Shown here piece after piece: positions 26,568-36,590 of a stretch of 64,000 bases of DNA. The first letter of the stretch is position 1; each line of letters begins with the position of its first letter. The notes under the pieces are model-generated. The model made no database searches. It was not told the origin of the DNA and worked only from the letters and a program-made list of their open reading frames with translations. A program made the translations under genes and the position numbers. This DNA comes from Pseudomonas protegens (GTDB lineage: Bacteria > Pseudomonadota > Gammaproteobacteria > Pseudomonadales > Pseudomonadaceae): contig NZ_CP060201.1 in the NCBI RefSeq assembly GCF_013407925.2, forward strand, positions 6,185,001 through 6,249,000, written 5' to 3'.

Positions 26568-27875
26568 TTATTTCTCCCGAGGGTTGACGATATGGGCCGG
26601 CACCCGCAGCACCAGCCAGGCGCCCAGGGCGATCAGCAGGGCCAGGGCATAGAGGGCGAGGCTGGCGCTTTGCGTGGCGTCGCGCACCACGCCGATCAGG
26701 TAAGGGGCAAGGAAGGCGGCCACACTGCCGAAGGAACTGATCAGGGCAATGCCCGCGGCCTGGGTGCTGCTGGCCAGAAAGGCCGGCGGCAATTGCCAGA
26801 ACATCGGCAGCGCGGCGCTGGCGCCCATGCCCGCCACCAGCAGGCCGAACATCACCAGCCACGGATCGCCCGGGGCCAGTCCGGTGAGGATCAGGCCGAG
26901 GCTGGACATCAGCAGCGGTATCGCCAAATGCCAGCGGCGTTCGCGCAGGCGGTCCGAGGAACGGCCAACGCCGAGCATGAACAGGCAGCCGGCCAGATAG
27001 GGCAGGGCGCTGAGCAGGCCGACATTGCTGTCCCGGGCGATGCCGGCGTGGTGGATCAGGGTCGGCATCCAGAAGGCGATGGTGTTCACCGCCAGCATCA
27101 CCGCGAAGTAGATGCACACCAGCAGCCAGACATGGCGCTCCTTGAGGATGCCGCTGAAGCGGGTGATGGATTTGCGCTGTTCTTCCTGGTGCAGCGCCTG
27201 CAGCAGCCGGGTTTTCTGCGCCGGGGTCAGCCAATCCACCTGTTCGATGCTTTCCGGCAGGGCCTTGAGCACCACCAGCCCCAGCAGTACCACGGGCAAG
27301 CCTTCGATCAGGAACATCCACTGCCAGCCGCGCAGGCCGCCGATGTCGTGGAAGCTTTCCAGGATCCACCCCGACAGCGGCCCGCCAATCACCCCGGCCA
27401 TGGGCACGGCAATGGCGAACAGCGCGGTCACCTGACCGCGGCGGCTGGCCGGGAACCAGCGGTTGAGCAGTACCAGGATGCCGGGGAAGAACCCCGCCTC
27501 GGCGACCCCCAGCAGAAAGCGCAGCACGTAGAAGCCCCAGGCGCTGTCCACCAGCATCAGGGCACTGGACAGCAGGCCCCAGACCAGCATCAGCAAGGCG
27601 ATCCAGCGCCGTGGGCCGACCCGTTCCAGGGCCAGGTTGCTGGGCACCCCGAACAGCGCATAGGCGACGAAGAACAGCCCGGCGCCGAGGCCGTAGACGC
27701 TGTCGCTGAAGCCCAGGTCCTGGGTCATCTGCAACTTGGCGAAGCCGATATTGATCCGGTCCAGGTGGGCGAAGATGTAGCAGACGAACAACAGCGGCAT
27801 CAGCCGCCAGGTGATCTTGCGATAGCAGTCGTTGACCTCGGCCACAGGAGCCTCGGCGATTGCGGGATGGGACAT
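26568..27875 (-). CDS. hpaX: 4-hydroxyphenylacetate transporter (MFS)
   Basis: A 435-residue, 12-TM permease of the anion:cation symporter family with [18 protein letters not shown] near residue 35 and [17 protein letters not shown] near the centre. Operon position between hpaF and hpaH supports HpaX, which brings 4-hydroxyphenylacetate or homoprotocatechuate into the cell. A long intergenic stretch with REP elements (27899-28021) separates it from hpaF, so its translation may be tuned separately. It is a homologue of the MFS protein encoded at 20327-21637, as both share DR(V/I)N(V/I)GFAKLQM. Confidence 0.88.
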   Translation of the reverse strand: MSHPAIAEAPVAEVNDCYRKITWRLMPLLFVCYIFAHLDRINIGFAKLQMTQDLGFSDSVYGLGAGLFFVAYALFGVPSNLALERVGPRRWIALLMLVWGLLSSALMLVDSAWGFYVLRFLLGVAEAGFFPGILVLLNRWFPASRRGQVTALFAIAVPMAGVIGGPLSGWILESFHDIGGLRGWQWMFLIEGLPVVLLGLVVLKALPESIEQVDWLTPAQKTRLLQALHQEEQRKSITRFSGILKERHVWLLVCIYFAVMLAVNTIAFWMPTLIHHAGIARDSNVGLLSALPYLAGCLFMLGVGRSSDRLRERRWHLAIPLLMSSLGLILTGLAPGDPWLVMFGLLVAGMGASAALPMFWQLPPAFLASSTQAAGIALISSFGSVAAFLAPYLIGVVRDATQSASLALYALALLIALGAWLVLRVPAHIVNPREK

Positions 27876-27898
27876 GGGGAGATCTCGTTATTGTTCTT

Positions 27899-28021
27899 GT
27901 GTGGGTCGGCTTGCCGGCGAAGACGGACTCGGGGCTGGCGCCTGGCTTGCGGGCCTGTTCGCTGGCAAGCCAGCTCCTACGGGTTGCATGGACGTTGTGT
28001 AGGCGCCGGCTTGCCGGCGAA
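27899..28021. repeat. REPIN plus extra REP between hpaX and hpaF
   Basis: Three REP cores: 27899-27921 (forward, diverged), 27958-27980 (inverted) and 27999-28021 (forward). The first two form an 82-bp REPIN of the same length as those at 46653, 51648 and 54150. They lie inside the hpa operon, where the mRNA hairpins could affect message stability between hpaF and hpaX. Confidence 0.85.
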
Positions 28022-28037
28022 AGGGCCGGCACAATGC

Positions 28038-28427
28038 TCAGGCCTGTCCGCGCAGAAACTCATGCACGTTGTTGTGCTTGAAGTTCAGCTCGGCATCCAG
28101 CTCGCTCATCTCGAACGACAGGGCCAGCAAGCGCTGGGCCTGCAGCTCGGCAAAGTGCGCCTTGATGATCTCGAACAGCCCTTCGGCCACTTGCCGGCGG
28201 GTCGCCAGGTCGCGCCCGGCACCCACTTGCAGGCGCATATGGACAAAGGCGTAGTCGTGCTTGCCATCGGCCATGCGCCAGGTGTCCAGGCGCACCCCGC
28301 GGCTGCGAATGCCCCCCAGGGGAAACACCCCAGTGGCGCCCAGGTAGTCATGAACCTGGGTGAACAGCCCCGGCAGATCGGCGGCCTGTTCGATGTTGTC
28401 GGTGTACTCAGCGATGAAATGCGGCAC
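28038..28427 (-). CDS. hpaF: 5-carboxymethyl-2-hydroxymuconate delta-isomerase
   Basis: Tautomerase-fold enzyme that isomerises 5-carboxymethyl-2-hydroxymuconate to the 2-oxo-3-ene form. The frame starts with GTG at 28427, five bases after GGAGG, so the product is (M)[13 protein letters not shown]; Pro at position 2 becomes the N-terminal catalytic proline after Met removal, which confirms the start. The longer open frame to 28475 would bury that proline. The 129-residue length is normal for Hpa[13 protein letters not shown] and [22 protein letters not shown] follow family pattern. Confidence 0.93.
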   Translation of the reverse strand: MPHFIAEYTDNIEQAADLPGLFTQVHDYLGATGVFPLGGIRSRGVRLDTWRMADGKHDYAFVHMRLQVGAGRDLATRRQVAEGLFEIIKAHFAELQAQRLLALSFEMSELDAELNFKHNNVHEFLRGQA

Positions 28428-28444
28428 GGAGGCCTCCTTCGGAG

Positions 28445-28560
28445 GCAGCGGCAAGCGGCAAGCTACAAGCTGCAAGAGGGTTCTCTTGCGGCTGTAGATT
28501 GGCGACTTGCCGCTGCTGTCGATGTGGTCTTGCAGCTTGTAGCTGGAAACTTGCCGCTGC
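28445..28560. repeat. Large imperfect inverted repeat between hpaD and hpaF
   Basis: GCAGCGGCAAG (28445-28455) pairs with CTTGCCGCTGC (28550-28560), and GCTACAAGCTGCAAGA (28462-28477) pairs perfectly with TCTTGCAGCTTGTAGC (28528-28543). Together they form a two-stage hairpin about 116 bases long with a roughly 50-base apical loop. It occupies the whole hpaD-hpaF gap in the operon. Confidence 0.88.
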
Positions 28561-28562
28561 TT

Positions 28563-29414
28563 CTAGAAGATGGCGTTGATCTGCCCGGTGCCGGAGCTGC
28601 CGAACAGCGGCGTGATGATCTCCGCCGGGCGGTTGTACTCAGGTCCACCCAACAGTCCCAGGAGCATCGCCGTGTCGTGCATGCCGCCCTCGCCGTGACA
28701 GCTGGTGGCGTAGTCCGGGAGCATGGCGCAGAACTCGCGATAGCGACCTTGCTGCCACAGCTCCACCACCCGCTGGTCCACCTGCTTGTCGAACTCCCGG
28801 GTCCAGTTGTGGATGTTGGCTTCGGCTTCGCGGTCGTTGGAGAACCGGTGGGACAGCGAGCCGGACGCCAGCACCAGGACCTTGCGCTCGCTCTTTTCGA
28901 TGGCCCGGCGCACCGCGGCGCCGAAGGTGAAGCTGTCTTCCAGCTTGTGCCAGGCGCACCAGGCGGCGATCGACACCACCTTGAAGTGCTCGGCGGCGGG
29001 CACGTCCATGTGCATGTAGCGCATGGGCACCAGGGTCCCGTACTCCAGCTCCAGGCTGGGGATATTGTGGGCCAGGGTGCGCACGTCGGCGGCGTTGGCC
29101 TCGGCGGCGATCAGTTCCCCCAGCTCCGGGCAGCCCTGGTAGTCGTAGGTCATGTTCTTGATGAAGTGCGGCAGCTCGTTGCTGGTGTAGGTGCCGTTGA
29201 AGGCTTCACCACAGTTGATGTGGTAGCCGCTGTTGACCAGCCAGTGCACATCGAACACCACCGCGGTGTCGGCTCCCAGCGCCCGGGCGCGGCGGGCGAT
29301 TTCCTTGTGCCCGGCAATGGCCGCCTCGCGGCAGCCGTGGTGCTTGCCCGGCAGTTCGGACAGGTACATCGATGGAACGTGGCAGACCTTGGCGGCCATG
29401 ACGACTTCGCCCAT
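28563..29414 (-). CDS. hpaD: 3,4-dihydroxyphenylacetate 2,3-dioxygenase (homoprotocatechuate dioxygenase)
   Basis: Extradiol ring-cleaving enzyme that opens homoprotocatechuate to 5-carboxymethyl-2-hydroxymuconate semialdehyde. The 283-residue sequence belongs to the LigB (type III extradiol) family: HVPSMYLSELPGKHHGCREAA, FDVHWLVNSGYHINCGEAF with probable Fe ligands, and GSLSHRFSND. The start at 29414 reads MGEVVMAAKVCHVPS; an internal Met at position 6 is an alternative. It follows hpaE by 54 bases. Not the type I (VOC) HpcB-like enzyme found in some other genera. Confidence 0.93.
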   Translation of the reverse strand: MGEVVMAAKVCHVPSMYLSELPGKHHGCREAAIAGHKEIARRARALGADTAVVFDVHWLVNSGYHINCGEAFNGTYTSNELPHFIKNMTYDYQGCPELGELIAAEANAADVRTLAHNIPSLELEYGTLVPMRYMHMDVPAAEHFKVVSIAAWCAWHKLEDSFTFGAAVRRAIEKSERKVLVLASGSLSHRFSNDREAEANIHNWTREFDKQVDQRVVELWQQGRYREFCAMLPDYATSCHGEGGMHDTAMLLGLLGGPEYNRPAEIITPLFGSSGTGQINAIF

Positions 29415-29468
29415 GGTGCTTCTCCTGAAACATCTTCTTGTTGGCGTGATCCGGGACGGTGCTAAACC

Positions 29469-30929
<1,461 letters not shown>

Positions 30930-31730
30930 TTATGCGTGCTCCTTGGCCGCAGCGGCGGGTTCTGGTTGGGCGTAGTGGGCGAAGAATTCGCGTTCGCTGA
31001 CGATGCGGTTGACCAGCCGGCCGACGCCTTCGATTTCCACCACCACCTCATCGCCGGGCACTACATCGCTGAGGCCTTCGGGGGTGCCGGTGGCGATCAT
31101 GTCCCCCGGTTGCAGGGTCATGAAGCCGGACAGGTATTCGATCAGGTAGGGGATGTCGAAGATCATCTCGGCGGTGCTGCCTTGCTGGCGCAGCTCGCCG
31201 TTGACCCAGGTGCGCAGGGTCAGCTTGTTGGGTTCCGGCACCTCGGCCGCGTCGATGATCCACGGGCCCACCGGGGTGGTGGCGTCGCGGTTCTTCACCC
31301 GCAGGTTGGGCCGGTAGTAGTTCTCCAGGTAATCGCGGATCGCGTAGTCGTTGCACAGGGTGTAGCCGGCCAGGTAGTCCAGGGCGTCCTCGCGCTTGAC
31401 GTTGCGCGCGGTCTTGCCGATCACCGCCACCAGCTCGCACTCGTAGTGCATGTAGGCGACGTTGTCCGGGCGCCAGGTCACCTGCTTGTGCCCGGTGTAG
31501 GTGCCCGGCGACTTGATGAACACCATGGGCTCGGTGGGCGGCGTGAAGGCCAGCTCGGCGGCGTGGTCGGCGTAGTTCAGGCCCAGGGCGAACATGGTCC
31601 CGGTGGCCGGGGGCAGCCACTGCACCTGGTCTTCGGCGAGAACCCGGCCGTCTTCCAGTTGCAGGGTGTTGGGACCGGTGACCAGGGCCTGGTGGACCTG
31701 ACCCTGATAACGAATGCGTGCATGTTTCAT
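30930..31730 (-). CDS. hpaG2: 2-hydroxyhepta-2,4-diene-1,7-dioate isomerase / decarboxylase subunit
   Basis: FAH-fold protein acting after HpaF: with HpaG1 it decarboxylates 5-oxopent-3-ene-1,2,5-tricarboxylate and isomerises the product. In E. coli the two halves are fused in one HpaG/HpcE chain; here they are separate genes. The 266-residue protein has FALGLNYADHAAE, VFIKSPGT, and the metal site MHYECELVAVIGK plus GPWIIDA and TGTPEGLSDVVPGDEV. It follows hpaG1 by nine bases. Confidence 0.9.
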   Translation of the reverse strand: MKHARIRYQGQVHQALVTGPNTLQLEDGRVLAEDQVQWLPPATGTMFALGLNYADHAAELAFTPPTEPMVFIKSPGTYTGHKQVTWRPDNVAYMHYECELVAVIGKTARNVKREDALDYLAGYTLCNDYAIRDYLENYYRPNLRVKNRDATTPVGPWIIDAAEVPEPNKLTLRTWVNGELRQQGSTAEMIFDIPYLIEYLSGFMTLQPGDMIATGTPEGLSDVVPGDEVVVEIEGVGRLVNRIVSEREFFAHYAQPEPAAAAKEHA

Positions 31731-31739
31731 GTCGGTTCC

Positions 31740-32399
31740 TTATTCGGCAACGATGCTGTTGGCCAGACGGCCCAGGCCGCTGATCTGCACTTCGACCCGG
31801 TCGCCGGGGCGCACATCGACCCGGCCTTCGGGAGTGCCGGTGATCAGCACGTCGCCGGGGTGCAGGGTCATGAACTCGCTGATTTCGGCAATCAGCTGGG
31901 GAATGCTGCGCACCAGGTTGGCGGTGCTGTTGTGCTGCACCCGTTCGCCGTTGACGAACAGCTCCAGGCTCAGGTCGTGGGGATCGCTCACCTCGGCCGC
32001 CGGCACCAGTTGCGGGCCGATGGCGCAGAAGCCGTCGCGGCACTTGGCCTTGACCGCGGGGCGGTAGTAGCTGTCTTCCGGCAGGCTGAACTCGTTGACG
32101 ATGGTGTAGCCGGCCACATGCTCCAGGGCGTTTTCCAGGCTCACCCGGCTGGCACGCTTGCCGATCACCACCCCCAGGGCCGGGCCCGGTTGCAGGCGTT
32201 GGACGTCCTTGGGAAATACCACCGGCGCTTCATGGGAATTGCGGGTGTTGGGGGTCTTGATGAACAGCACCGGTTTCACCGGCGGCTTCTGGTAGGGCGG
32301 CTGGGTGAAGCTTTGCAGATGGCTCTGCAGCAACCCCTGGTAGTTCAGCGCAACGCCGAACAGGGTGCCGCCGGCGTGATCGTTCAGTGCACGGCTCAT
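31740..32399 (-). CDS. hpaG1: Homoprotocatechuate-pathway decarboxylase/isomerase subunit, first gene of hpa operon
   Basis: A 219-residue FAH-fold protein, the shorter partner of HpaG2: GVALNYQGLLQSH, VLFIKTPNTRNSH, GPQLVPAAEVSDP, ITGTPEGRVDVRPGDRVEVQI. The position that is YECEL in HpaG2 reads PGPALGVVIGK here, so the usual acidic metal ligands are not obvious and this subunit may depend on HpaG2. It is the first gene after the divergent promoter that carries two HpaR-like sites. MSRALNDHAGG is the start; no longer frame exists. Confidence 0.88.
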   Translation of the reverse strand: MSRALNDHAGGTLFGVALNYQGLLQSHLQSFTQPPYQKPPVKPVLFIKTPNTRNSHEAPVVFPKDVQRLQPGPALGVVIGKRASRVSLENALEHVAGYTIVNEFSLPEDSYYRPAVKAKCRDGFCAIGPQLVPAAEVSDPHDLSLELFVNGERVQHNSTANLVRSIPQLIAEISEFMTLHPGDVLITGTPEGRVDVRPGDRVEVQISGLGRLANSIVAE

Positions 32400-32453
32400 C
32401 GGGCTCTCCTGGTGTTGGTTCCCGTGGCGGCTTGCCGCTGGCGGGTCGAGTTC

Positions 32454-32490
32454 GTTAATGTATTAACGTTATATTTAATATGTTAACGAT
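32454..32490. promoter_or_regulatory. Two tandem candidate HpaR operators in the hpaG1/hpaA spacer
   Basis: Site 1 is GTTAATGTATTAACGTT at 32454-32470 and lies within the perfect palindrome CGTTAATGTATTAACG (32453-32468). Site 2, TTTAATATGTTAACGAT at 32474-32490, matches site 1 at 13 of 17 positions and starts exactly 20 bases later, two helical turns, so both face the same side of the DNA. They are 55-91 bases upstream of hpaG1. The site in front of hpaR matches 14 of 17. Confidence 0.65.
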
Positions 32491-32598
32491 CGTCAAGCGC
32501 CAGCCTGATCGATTGCCTCGTGCCCTGGCGGGCACGCCGCGAATCGCGCAGGATGCCAACGCTCTGCGTGCTGAAAAAATAAAAAACAGAAGGGTGCC

Positions 32599-33531
32599 AT
32601 GAACCCACGTCAACCCATTCCCAATATCAACATCGGCCAGGTCTACGATCAGCGCTACGCCGATGCCCAGGTGCACTACGACAAGCTGAGCAATCTCGCC
32701 GGCTTCTTCGGCCGCAACATGCCGGTGCATCGCCACGACCGCTTCTTTCAGGTGCATTACGTGCAAAGCGGCGCGGTGCGGGTTTATCTGGACGACCAGC
32801 AGTACCTGGAGTCGGGGCCGATGTTCTTCCTGACTCCGCCGACCATTCCCCACGCCTTCGTCACCGAGGCCGACAGCGAGGGCCACGTGCTCACCGTGCG
32901 CCAGCAACTGGTGTGGGAACTGATCGGCGCCGACCCGGCCCTGGCGCCGGCGCCGCTGGTGCCACCGGCCTGCGTGGCCCTGGCGCGGCTGGGGCCGCAG
33001 TTCGCCGGCGAGGTACGGCGCCTGGAGTGCCTGTTCCAGGAGTTGCAGGAGGAAATCGCCGGACAGGACGCGGGACGCGAGCCGGCCCTGGAAGCCCTGA
33101 CCCGGCTGTTGATGATCAGCCTGCTCAGGCTGTCGGCCAATTCCCTCAAGGCCCGTCCGGCACGGCATGAAGACTTGCAGATCTTCCACCGCTTCAACGA
33201 ACTGATCGAGGCCCGCTACCTGGAGCACTGGCCCCTGGCGCGCTACGCCAGCACCCTGGGGGTCACCGAAGCGCGGCTCAACGACGTCTGCCGACGCATC
33301 GCCGACCTGCCGTCCAAGCGCCTGGTGTATGAACGCCTGATGCAGGAATCCAAGCGTTTGCTGCTGTTCACTGCCAGTTCGGTGAATGAAATCTGCTACC
33401 AGCTGGGCTTCAAGGACCCGGCCTATTTCAGCCGGTTTTTCCAGCGTTACGCCAAGACCGCGCCGGGGGAATACCGGGCGCGCCAGGGACAGATCAACCC
33501 GCCTGTGGCCGAGGCGCCCAAGCGCCCCTGA
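32599..33531 (+). CDS. hpaA: AraC-family activator of 4-hydroxyphenylacetate catabolism
   Basis: Encodes 310 residues. The N-terminal cupin-like ligand domain (PVHRHDRFFQVHYVQSGAVRVYLDDQQYLESGPMFFLTPPTIPHAF) binds the inducer. The C-terminal AraC DNA-binding region includes LARYASTLGVTEARLNDVCRRI and SVNEICYQLGFKDPAYFSRFFQRYAKTAPGEYR. This is the HpaA/PobR-like type that activates the hydroxylase genes hpaBC in E. coli. It is divergent from the meta-cleavage operon. Here hpaB/hpaC are 13 kb away, so its real target needs testing. Confidence 0.85.
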   Translation: MNPRQPIPNINIGQVYDQRYADAQVHYDKLSNLAGFFGRNMPVHRHDRFFQVHYVQSGAVRVYLDDQQYLESGPMFFLTPPTIPHAFVTEADSEGHVLTVRQQLVWELIGADPALAPAPLVPPACVALARLGPQFAGEVRRLECLFQELQEEIAGQDAGREPALEALTRLLMISLLRLSANSLKARPARHEDLQIFHRFNELIEARYLEHWPLARYASTLGVTEARLNDVCRRIADLPSKRLVYERLMQESKRLLLFTASSVNEICYQLGFKDPAYFSRFFQRYAKTAPGEYRARQGQINPPVAEAPKRP

Positions 33532-33540
33532 GCCCTGGCA

Positions 33541-35202
33541 TCAGGAGCACGCTTCGCCTTGAAGCACGTTGCTCGGTTGCGCCTTGGCCGCTCCCAGCAA
33601 CAGGTCCGCGGCCTTTTCGCCGATCATGATTGCCGCTGCGTTGGTGTTGCCGGTGATCAGGCTCGGCATGATCGAGGCGTCCGCCACCCGCAGCCCCTGC
33701 AGGCCGTGGACCCGCAGTTGGTCGTCGACCACCGCCAGTTCGTCATGGCCCATCTTGCAGCTGCCCACCGGGTGGAACACCGTGCCCAGGTGCTGGCGAA
33801 TCCATTGCTCGATCTGTTCCTGGCTCTGCACCTGCGGGCCGGGCACCAGCTCGCCCTTGAGGCGCCGAGAGAAGGCCCGGGTCGCCGCCAGCTGGCGCAC
33901 CAGGCGCAAGCCGGCCACCAGTTTGCGCAGGTCTTCCGGGTGGCTGAGGAAGTTGGCTTCGATCAGCGGTTTGTCGTGCGGGTCGGCGGAGTTCAGGCGC
34001 ACCCGGCCACGGCTCTGCGGGTGCATCACCGCCACATGCAGGCTGATGCCATGGCCCACGGGAATCAGGCGCTGGGGCTGGTTCTTCAGGGCCGGGGCGA
34101 CGATCAGCCCCAGTTCCGGCACCGGGTCCTCGGGCGTAAGGCGCAGGAAGGCCCCGGACTCGACGGTGTTGGAGGTCAGCGGGCCCTGGCGCCGGGTCAG
34201 GTACTGCCAGGGCGAACGGGCCAGGGGCAGCAGGCCCTTGGGCGAAAGGCCGTAGCCCAGCTCGGGGTCGCTGCGGTACATCAGCACGATGTCCTGGTGG
34301 TCCTGCAGGTTCAGGCCGACCCCCGGCAATGGGTGACGCGGCAGGATGCCGTGGGCTTTGAGTTCCTCCGCCGGGCCGATGCCGGAGAGCAGCAGCAACT
34401 GCGGCGAGTTGATCGCCCCGGCGCAGAGGATCACTTCGCGGCGCGCCTGCAACTGCCGCACCTCGCCGTTGTGGCTGATCTCCACGCCGCTGGCGCGGGT
34501 GCCCTGCAGCAGCACCCGGTGGGTCAGGGTGCTGCTCAGCACGCTCAGGTTCGGCCGCTGCAGGATCGGGTGCAGGAAGGCCCGGGCCGCGCTGCAACGC
34601 TCGCCGTTGACCTGGGTGACATGGAAGGGGCCGAAGCCTTCCTGTTCCGGGCCGTTGAAGTCCGGGTTGTAGTTCCAGCCCAGCTCCGTGGCCGCGTCAT
34701 AGAACACCTGATTGACCGGGCTCGGGCTGCGCTGCTCGGCGACGTTGAGCTCGCCGTGCTGGCCGTGCCACGGCGAGGCGCCCGGTTCGAAATGCTCCGA
34801 ACGCTTGAAGTAGGGCAGCAGCTCGTCGTGGCTCCAGCCCTGGTTGCCGGCGGCGGCCCAGCGGTCGAAATCCTGGCGATGGCCGCGGATATAGATCATG
34901 CCGTTGATCGCGCTGGAGCCGCCCCAGACCCTGCCGCGGGGGCAGGGGATCGGCACGTCGCCGCTACTGGCCTGGGGGCTGAACCGGTGCATCCAGTTCC
35001 AGCGCGGGTTGGCGATCAGGCGGATGATCCCCGCCGGGGTGCGCACATAGGCGGCCGGCAGCAGGCTGCGATCGCTGGGCCCGGCTTCGATCAGGCACAC
35101 CTGGACCTTGGGGTCGGCGGACAGCCGGTTGGCCAGCACGCAACCGGCGGAGCCGGCGCCGACCACGATGTAGTCGAAGGTTTGCGTGGTGTGTTCAGTC
35201 AT
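33541..35202 (-). CDS. GMC-family FAD oxidoreductase (choline dehydrogenase-like)
   Basis: A 553-residue flavoprotein. The FAD motif YIVVGAGSAGCVLANRLS lies at about residues 11-28, the GMC signature GRVWGGSSAINGMIYIRG near 90, the second signature GAINSPQLLLLSGIGP near 270, and the C-terminal active-site His in HPVGSCKMG and Asn in ITGNTNAAAIMIGEKAADLLL. Such enzymes oxidise primary alcohols to aldehydes with a membrane or soluble acceptor. It is the last gene of an operon with a porin, Zn-alcohol dehydrogenase, MFS transporter and cupin; the alcohol is probably aromatic. The much longer open frame to 35964 is not a protein. Confidence 0.9.
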   Translation of the reverse strand: MTEHTTQTFDYIVVGAGSAGCVLANRLSADPKVQVCLIEAGPSDRSLLPAAYVRTPAGIIRLIANPRWNWMHRFSPQASSGDVPIPCPRGRVWGGSSAINGMIYIRGHRQDFDRWAAAGNQGWSHDELLPYFKRSEHFEPGASPWHGQHGELNVAEQRSPSPVNQVFYDAATELGWNYNPDFNGPEQEGFGPFHVTQVNGERCSAARAFLHPILQRPNLSVLSSTLTHRVLLQGTRASGVEISHNGEVRQLQARREVILCAGAINSPQLLLLSGIGPAEELKAHGILPRHPLPGVGLNLQDHQDIVLMYRSDPELGYGLSPKGLLPLARSPWQYLTRRQGPLTSNTVESGAFLRLTPEDPVPELGLIVAPALKNQPQRLIPVGHGISLHVAVMHPQSRGRVRLNSADPHDKPLIEANFLSHPEDLRKLVAGLRLVRQLAATRAFSRRLKGELVPGPQVQSQEQIEQWIRQHLGTVFHPVGSCKMGHDELAVVDDQLRVHGLQGLRVADASIMPSLITGNTNAAAIMIGEKAADLLLGAAKAQPSNVLQGEACS

Positions 35203-35237
35203 GGGGATACCTCTTTGGGCAGTCACAGAAATCCATC

Positions 35238-36539
35238 TCACAGCCCCAGCAGCGAGCCGACGTCGAGGGTCACTTGCAGGCCGACGACAAAGCCGTTGCC
35301 GCTCAGCTCGCGGGCCTCGGGGTTGTAGAAGTTGTCCGGGTTGATCAGGTACTGGACGCTGGGCTCCAGGGCCAGTTGCCGAGTCAGGGCGATATGGGCG
35401 TTGGCTTCCAGGGCATAGACATTGCGTTCGCCCAGGCGCGGGTCGCCGCCGTTGGCGGTCCGGGCCTGTTGCTGGAAACGCAGCTGGTGATCGTTGAGGC
35501 GCAGGTAGCTGGCCTTGAGGTTGAGCTTGTCCCGGGGCCGGTCGAAGGGCGCCAGATAGGTCAGCCCGGCCTCGGCGAACTGGCTGAAGGGCTGCTTGTC
35601 GTCGGCCGCCGCCGACAGCGAGCCGAACAGCAGCAGGGCCTGGGGCGCAGTGCCGGTGCCGGCGTCGGCGCGCCACAGCGCCTGCTGGAACTTGAAGAAG
35701 GCGCCACCCGTGCCGAAGGCCGTGGCCCCGGTCAGCGGGTCTACCTGCTTGGAGGTGTTGTAGTAGCCGTTGAGCTCGTAGTGGGCGCTGTAGGCCTCTT
35801 GATTCTGGCTGCCGATGCCCAGCAGCAGGCTGGTGCCGCTGGCGTCGTCGGTACTGAAGTCCAGGCCCTTGCGCTCCTTCAGGTAGTCCACCGGGTTGGA
35901 TTCGAAGGCGCCGCCGTGCACGTACCACTGGGGCGTAAGCCGGTATTTCAGGTAGCCGCCCCAACTGCCGTAGGGCGGCGGCAGGATGCCGGTGGACGAA
36001 TCGATGATCGGGTCGTTGCAGGTGATGGTGCTTTCGCAGTTGTAGATATAGAAGTAGCGCCGGGCGTTGGTCCGCCCCAGGCTCAGATCGACCTGGCCCT
36101 CGAGCCAGGTTTGCTGGTAGGTCAAAAGGCTCAGCTGGTTGCTGGTGAGGTCATTGTGGATCGGCGCGCCGCCGAAGTAGCTGCCGGCGGCGCCCTGCCA
36201 GTTGCGCGAAGTGGGCACGCCGGTCTGCTGGTCGAGGATGAACAGGGTCTGTTCGAAGTGCAGGGCCGCGCCGTCGAGCCCGGCCAAGGTCCCCAGGTCG
36301 ATATCGGCGCCGACGAACAGATCGCCGCTGTTGCCGAAGCTGTGGGGGCGGGGGCCGGTGTCGAGGTTCTTCATCGCCAGGCTGAGAAACTGCACATGGG
36401 GCGTGATGCCCTGGTCGGTCAGGTAGTCGCCCAGCCCGGACAGCGGGCCGCTACGGGTTGCGGGCGGCGTATCGGCAAGGCAATCCAGGGGCAGCAGCAA
36501 GGCGGCCAGCAGCGGGCACAGCGCATAGGAAGCATTCAT
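35238..36539 (-). CDS. OprB-family outer-membrane porin
   Basis: A 433-residue beta-barrel porin of the carbohydrate-selective OprB family. The N-terminal signal peptide MNASYALCPLLAALLLPLDCLA is followed by PLSGLGDYLTDQGITPHVQFLSLAMKN, the family's typical entry segment, and many alternating strands ending with an aromatic-poor terminus DVGSLLGL. Two cysteines in YNCESTITCND may form an extracellular disulfide. Its operon partners suggest it admits the pathway substrate rather than glucose. 35 bases separate it from the GMC gene. Confidence 0.85.
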   Translation of the reverse strand: MNASYALCPLLAALLLPLDCLADTPPATRSGPLSGLGDYLTDQGITPHVQFLSLAMKNLDTGPRPHSFGNSGDLFVGADIDLGTLAGLDGAALHFEQTLFILDQQTGVPTSRNWQGAAGSYFGGAPIHNDLTSNQLSLLTYQQTWLEGQVDLSLGRTNARRYFYIYNCESTITCNDPIIDSSTGILPPPYGSWGGYLKYRLTPQWYVHGGAFESNPVDYLKERKGLDFSTDDASGTSLLLGIGSQNQEAYSAHYELNGYYNTSKQVDPLTGATAFGTGGAFFKFQQALWRADAGTGTAPQALLLFGSLSAAADDKQPFSQFAEAGLTYLAPFDRPRDKLNLKASYLRLNDHQLRFQQQARTANGGDPRLGERNVYALEANAHIALTRQLALEPSVQYLINPDNFYNPEARELSGNGFVVGLQVTLDVGSLLGL

Positions 36540-36590
36540 GTCGGGTACTCGTTTCTTGTTGTTTTTGTCTTGAGTGTTGAAAGCGATGGG

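Noticed and set aside
25762..28032. Single 756-residue leftward frame covering hpaX and hpaH
   Set aside because: Only the hpaH end has protein character; the rest is in a different frame from the hpaX gene and passes through REP elements.
26592..29465. 957-residue rightward open frame opposite hpaX, hpaF and hpaD
   Set aside because: It is antisense to well-supported genes, rich in Gln, His and Gly as expected for a GC-rich shadow, and runs through the REP and hairpin region.
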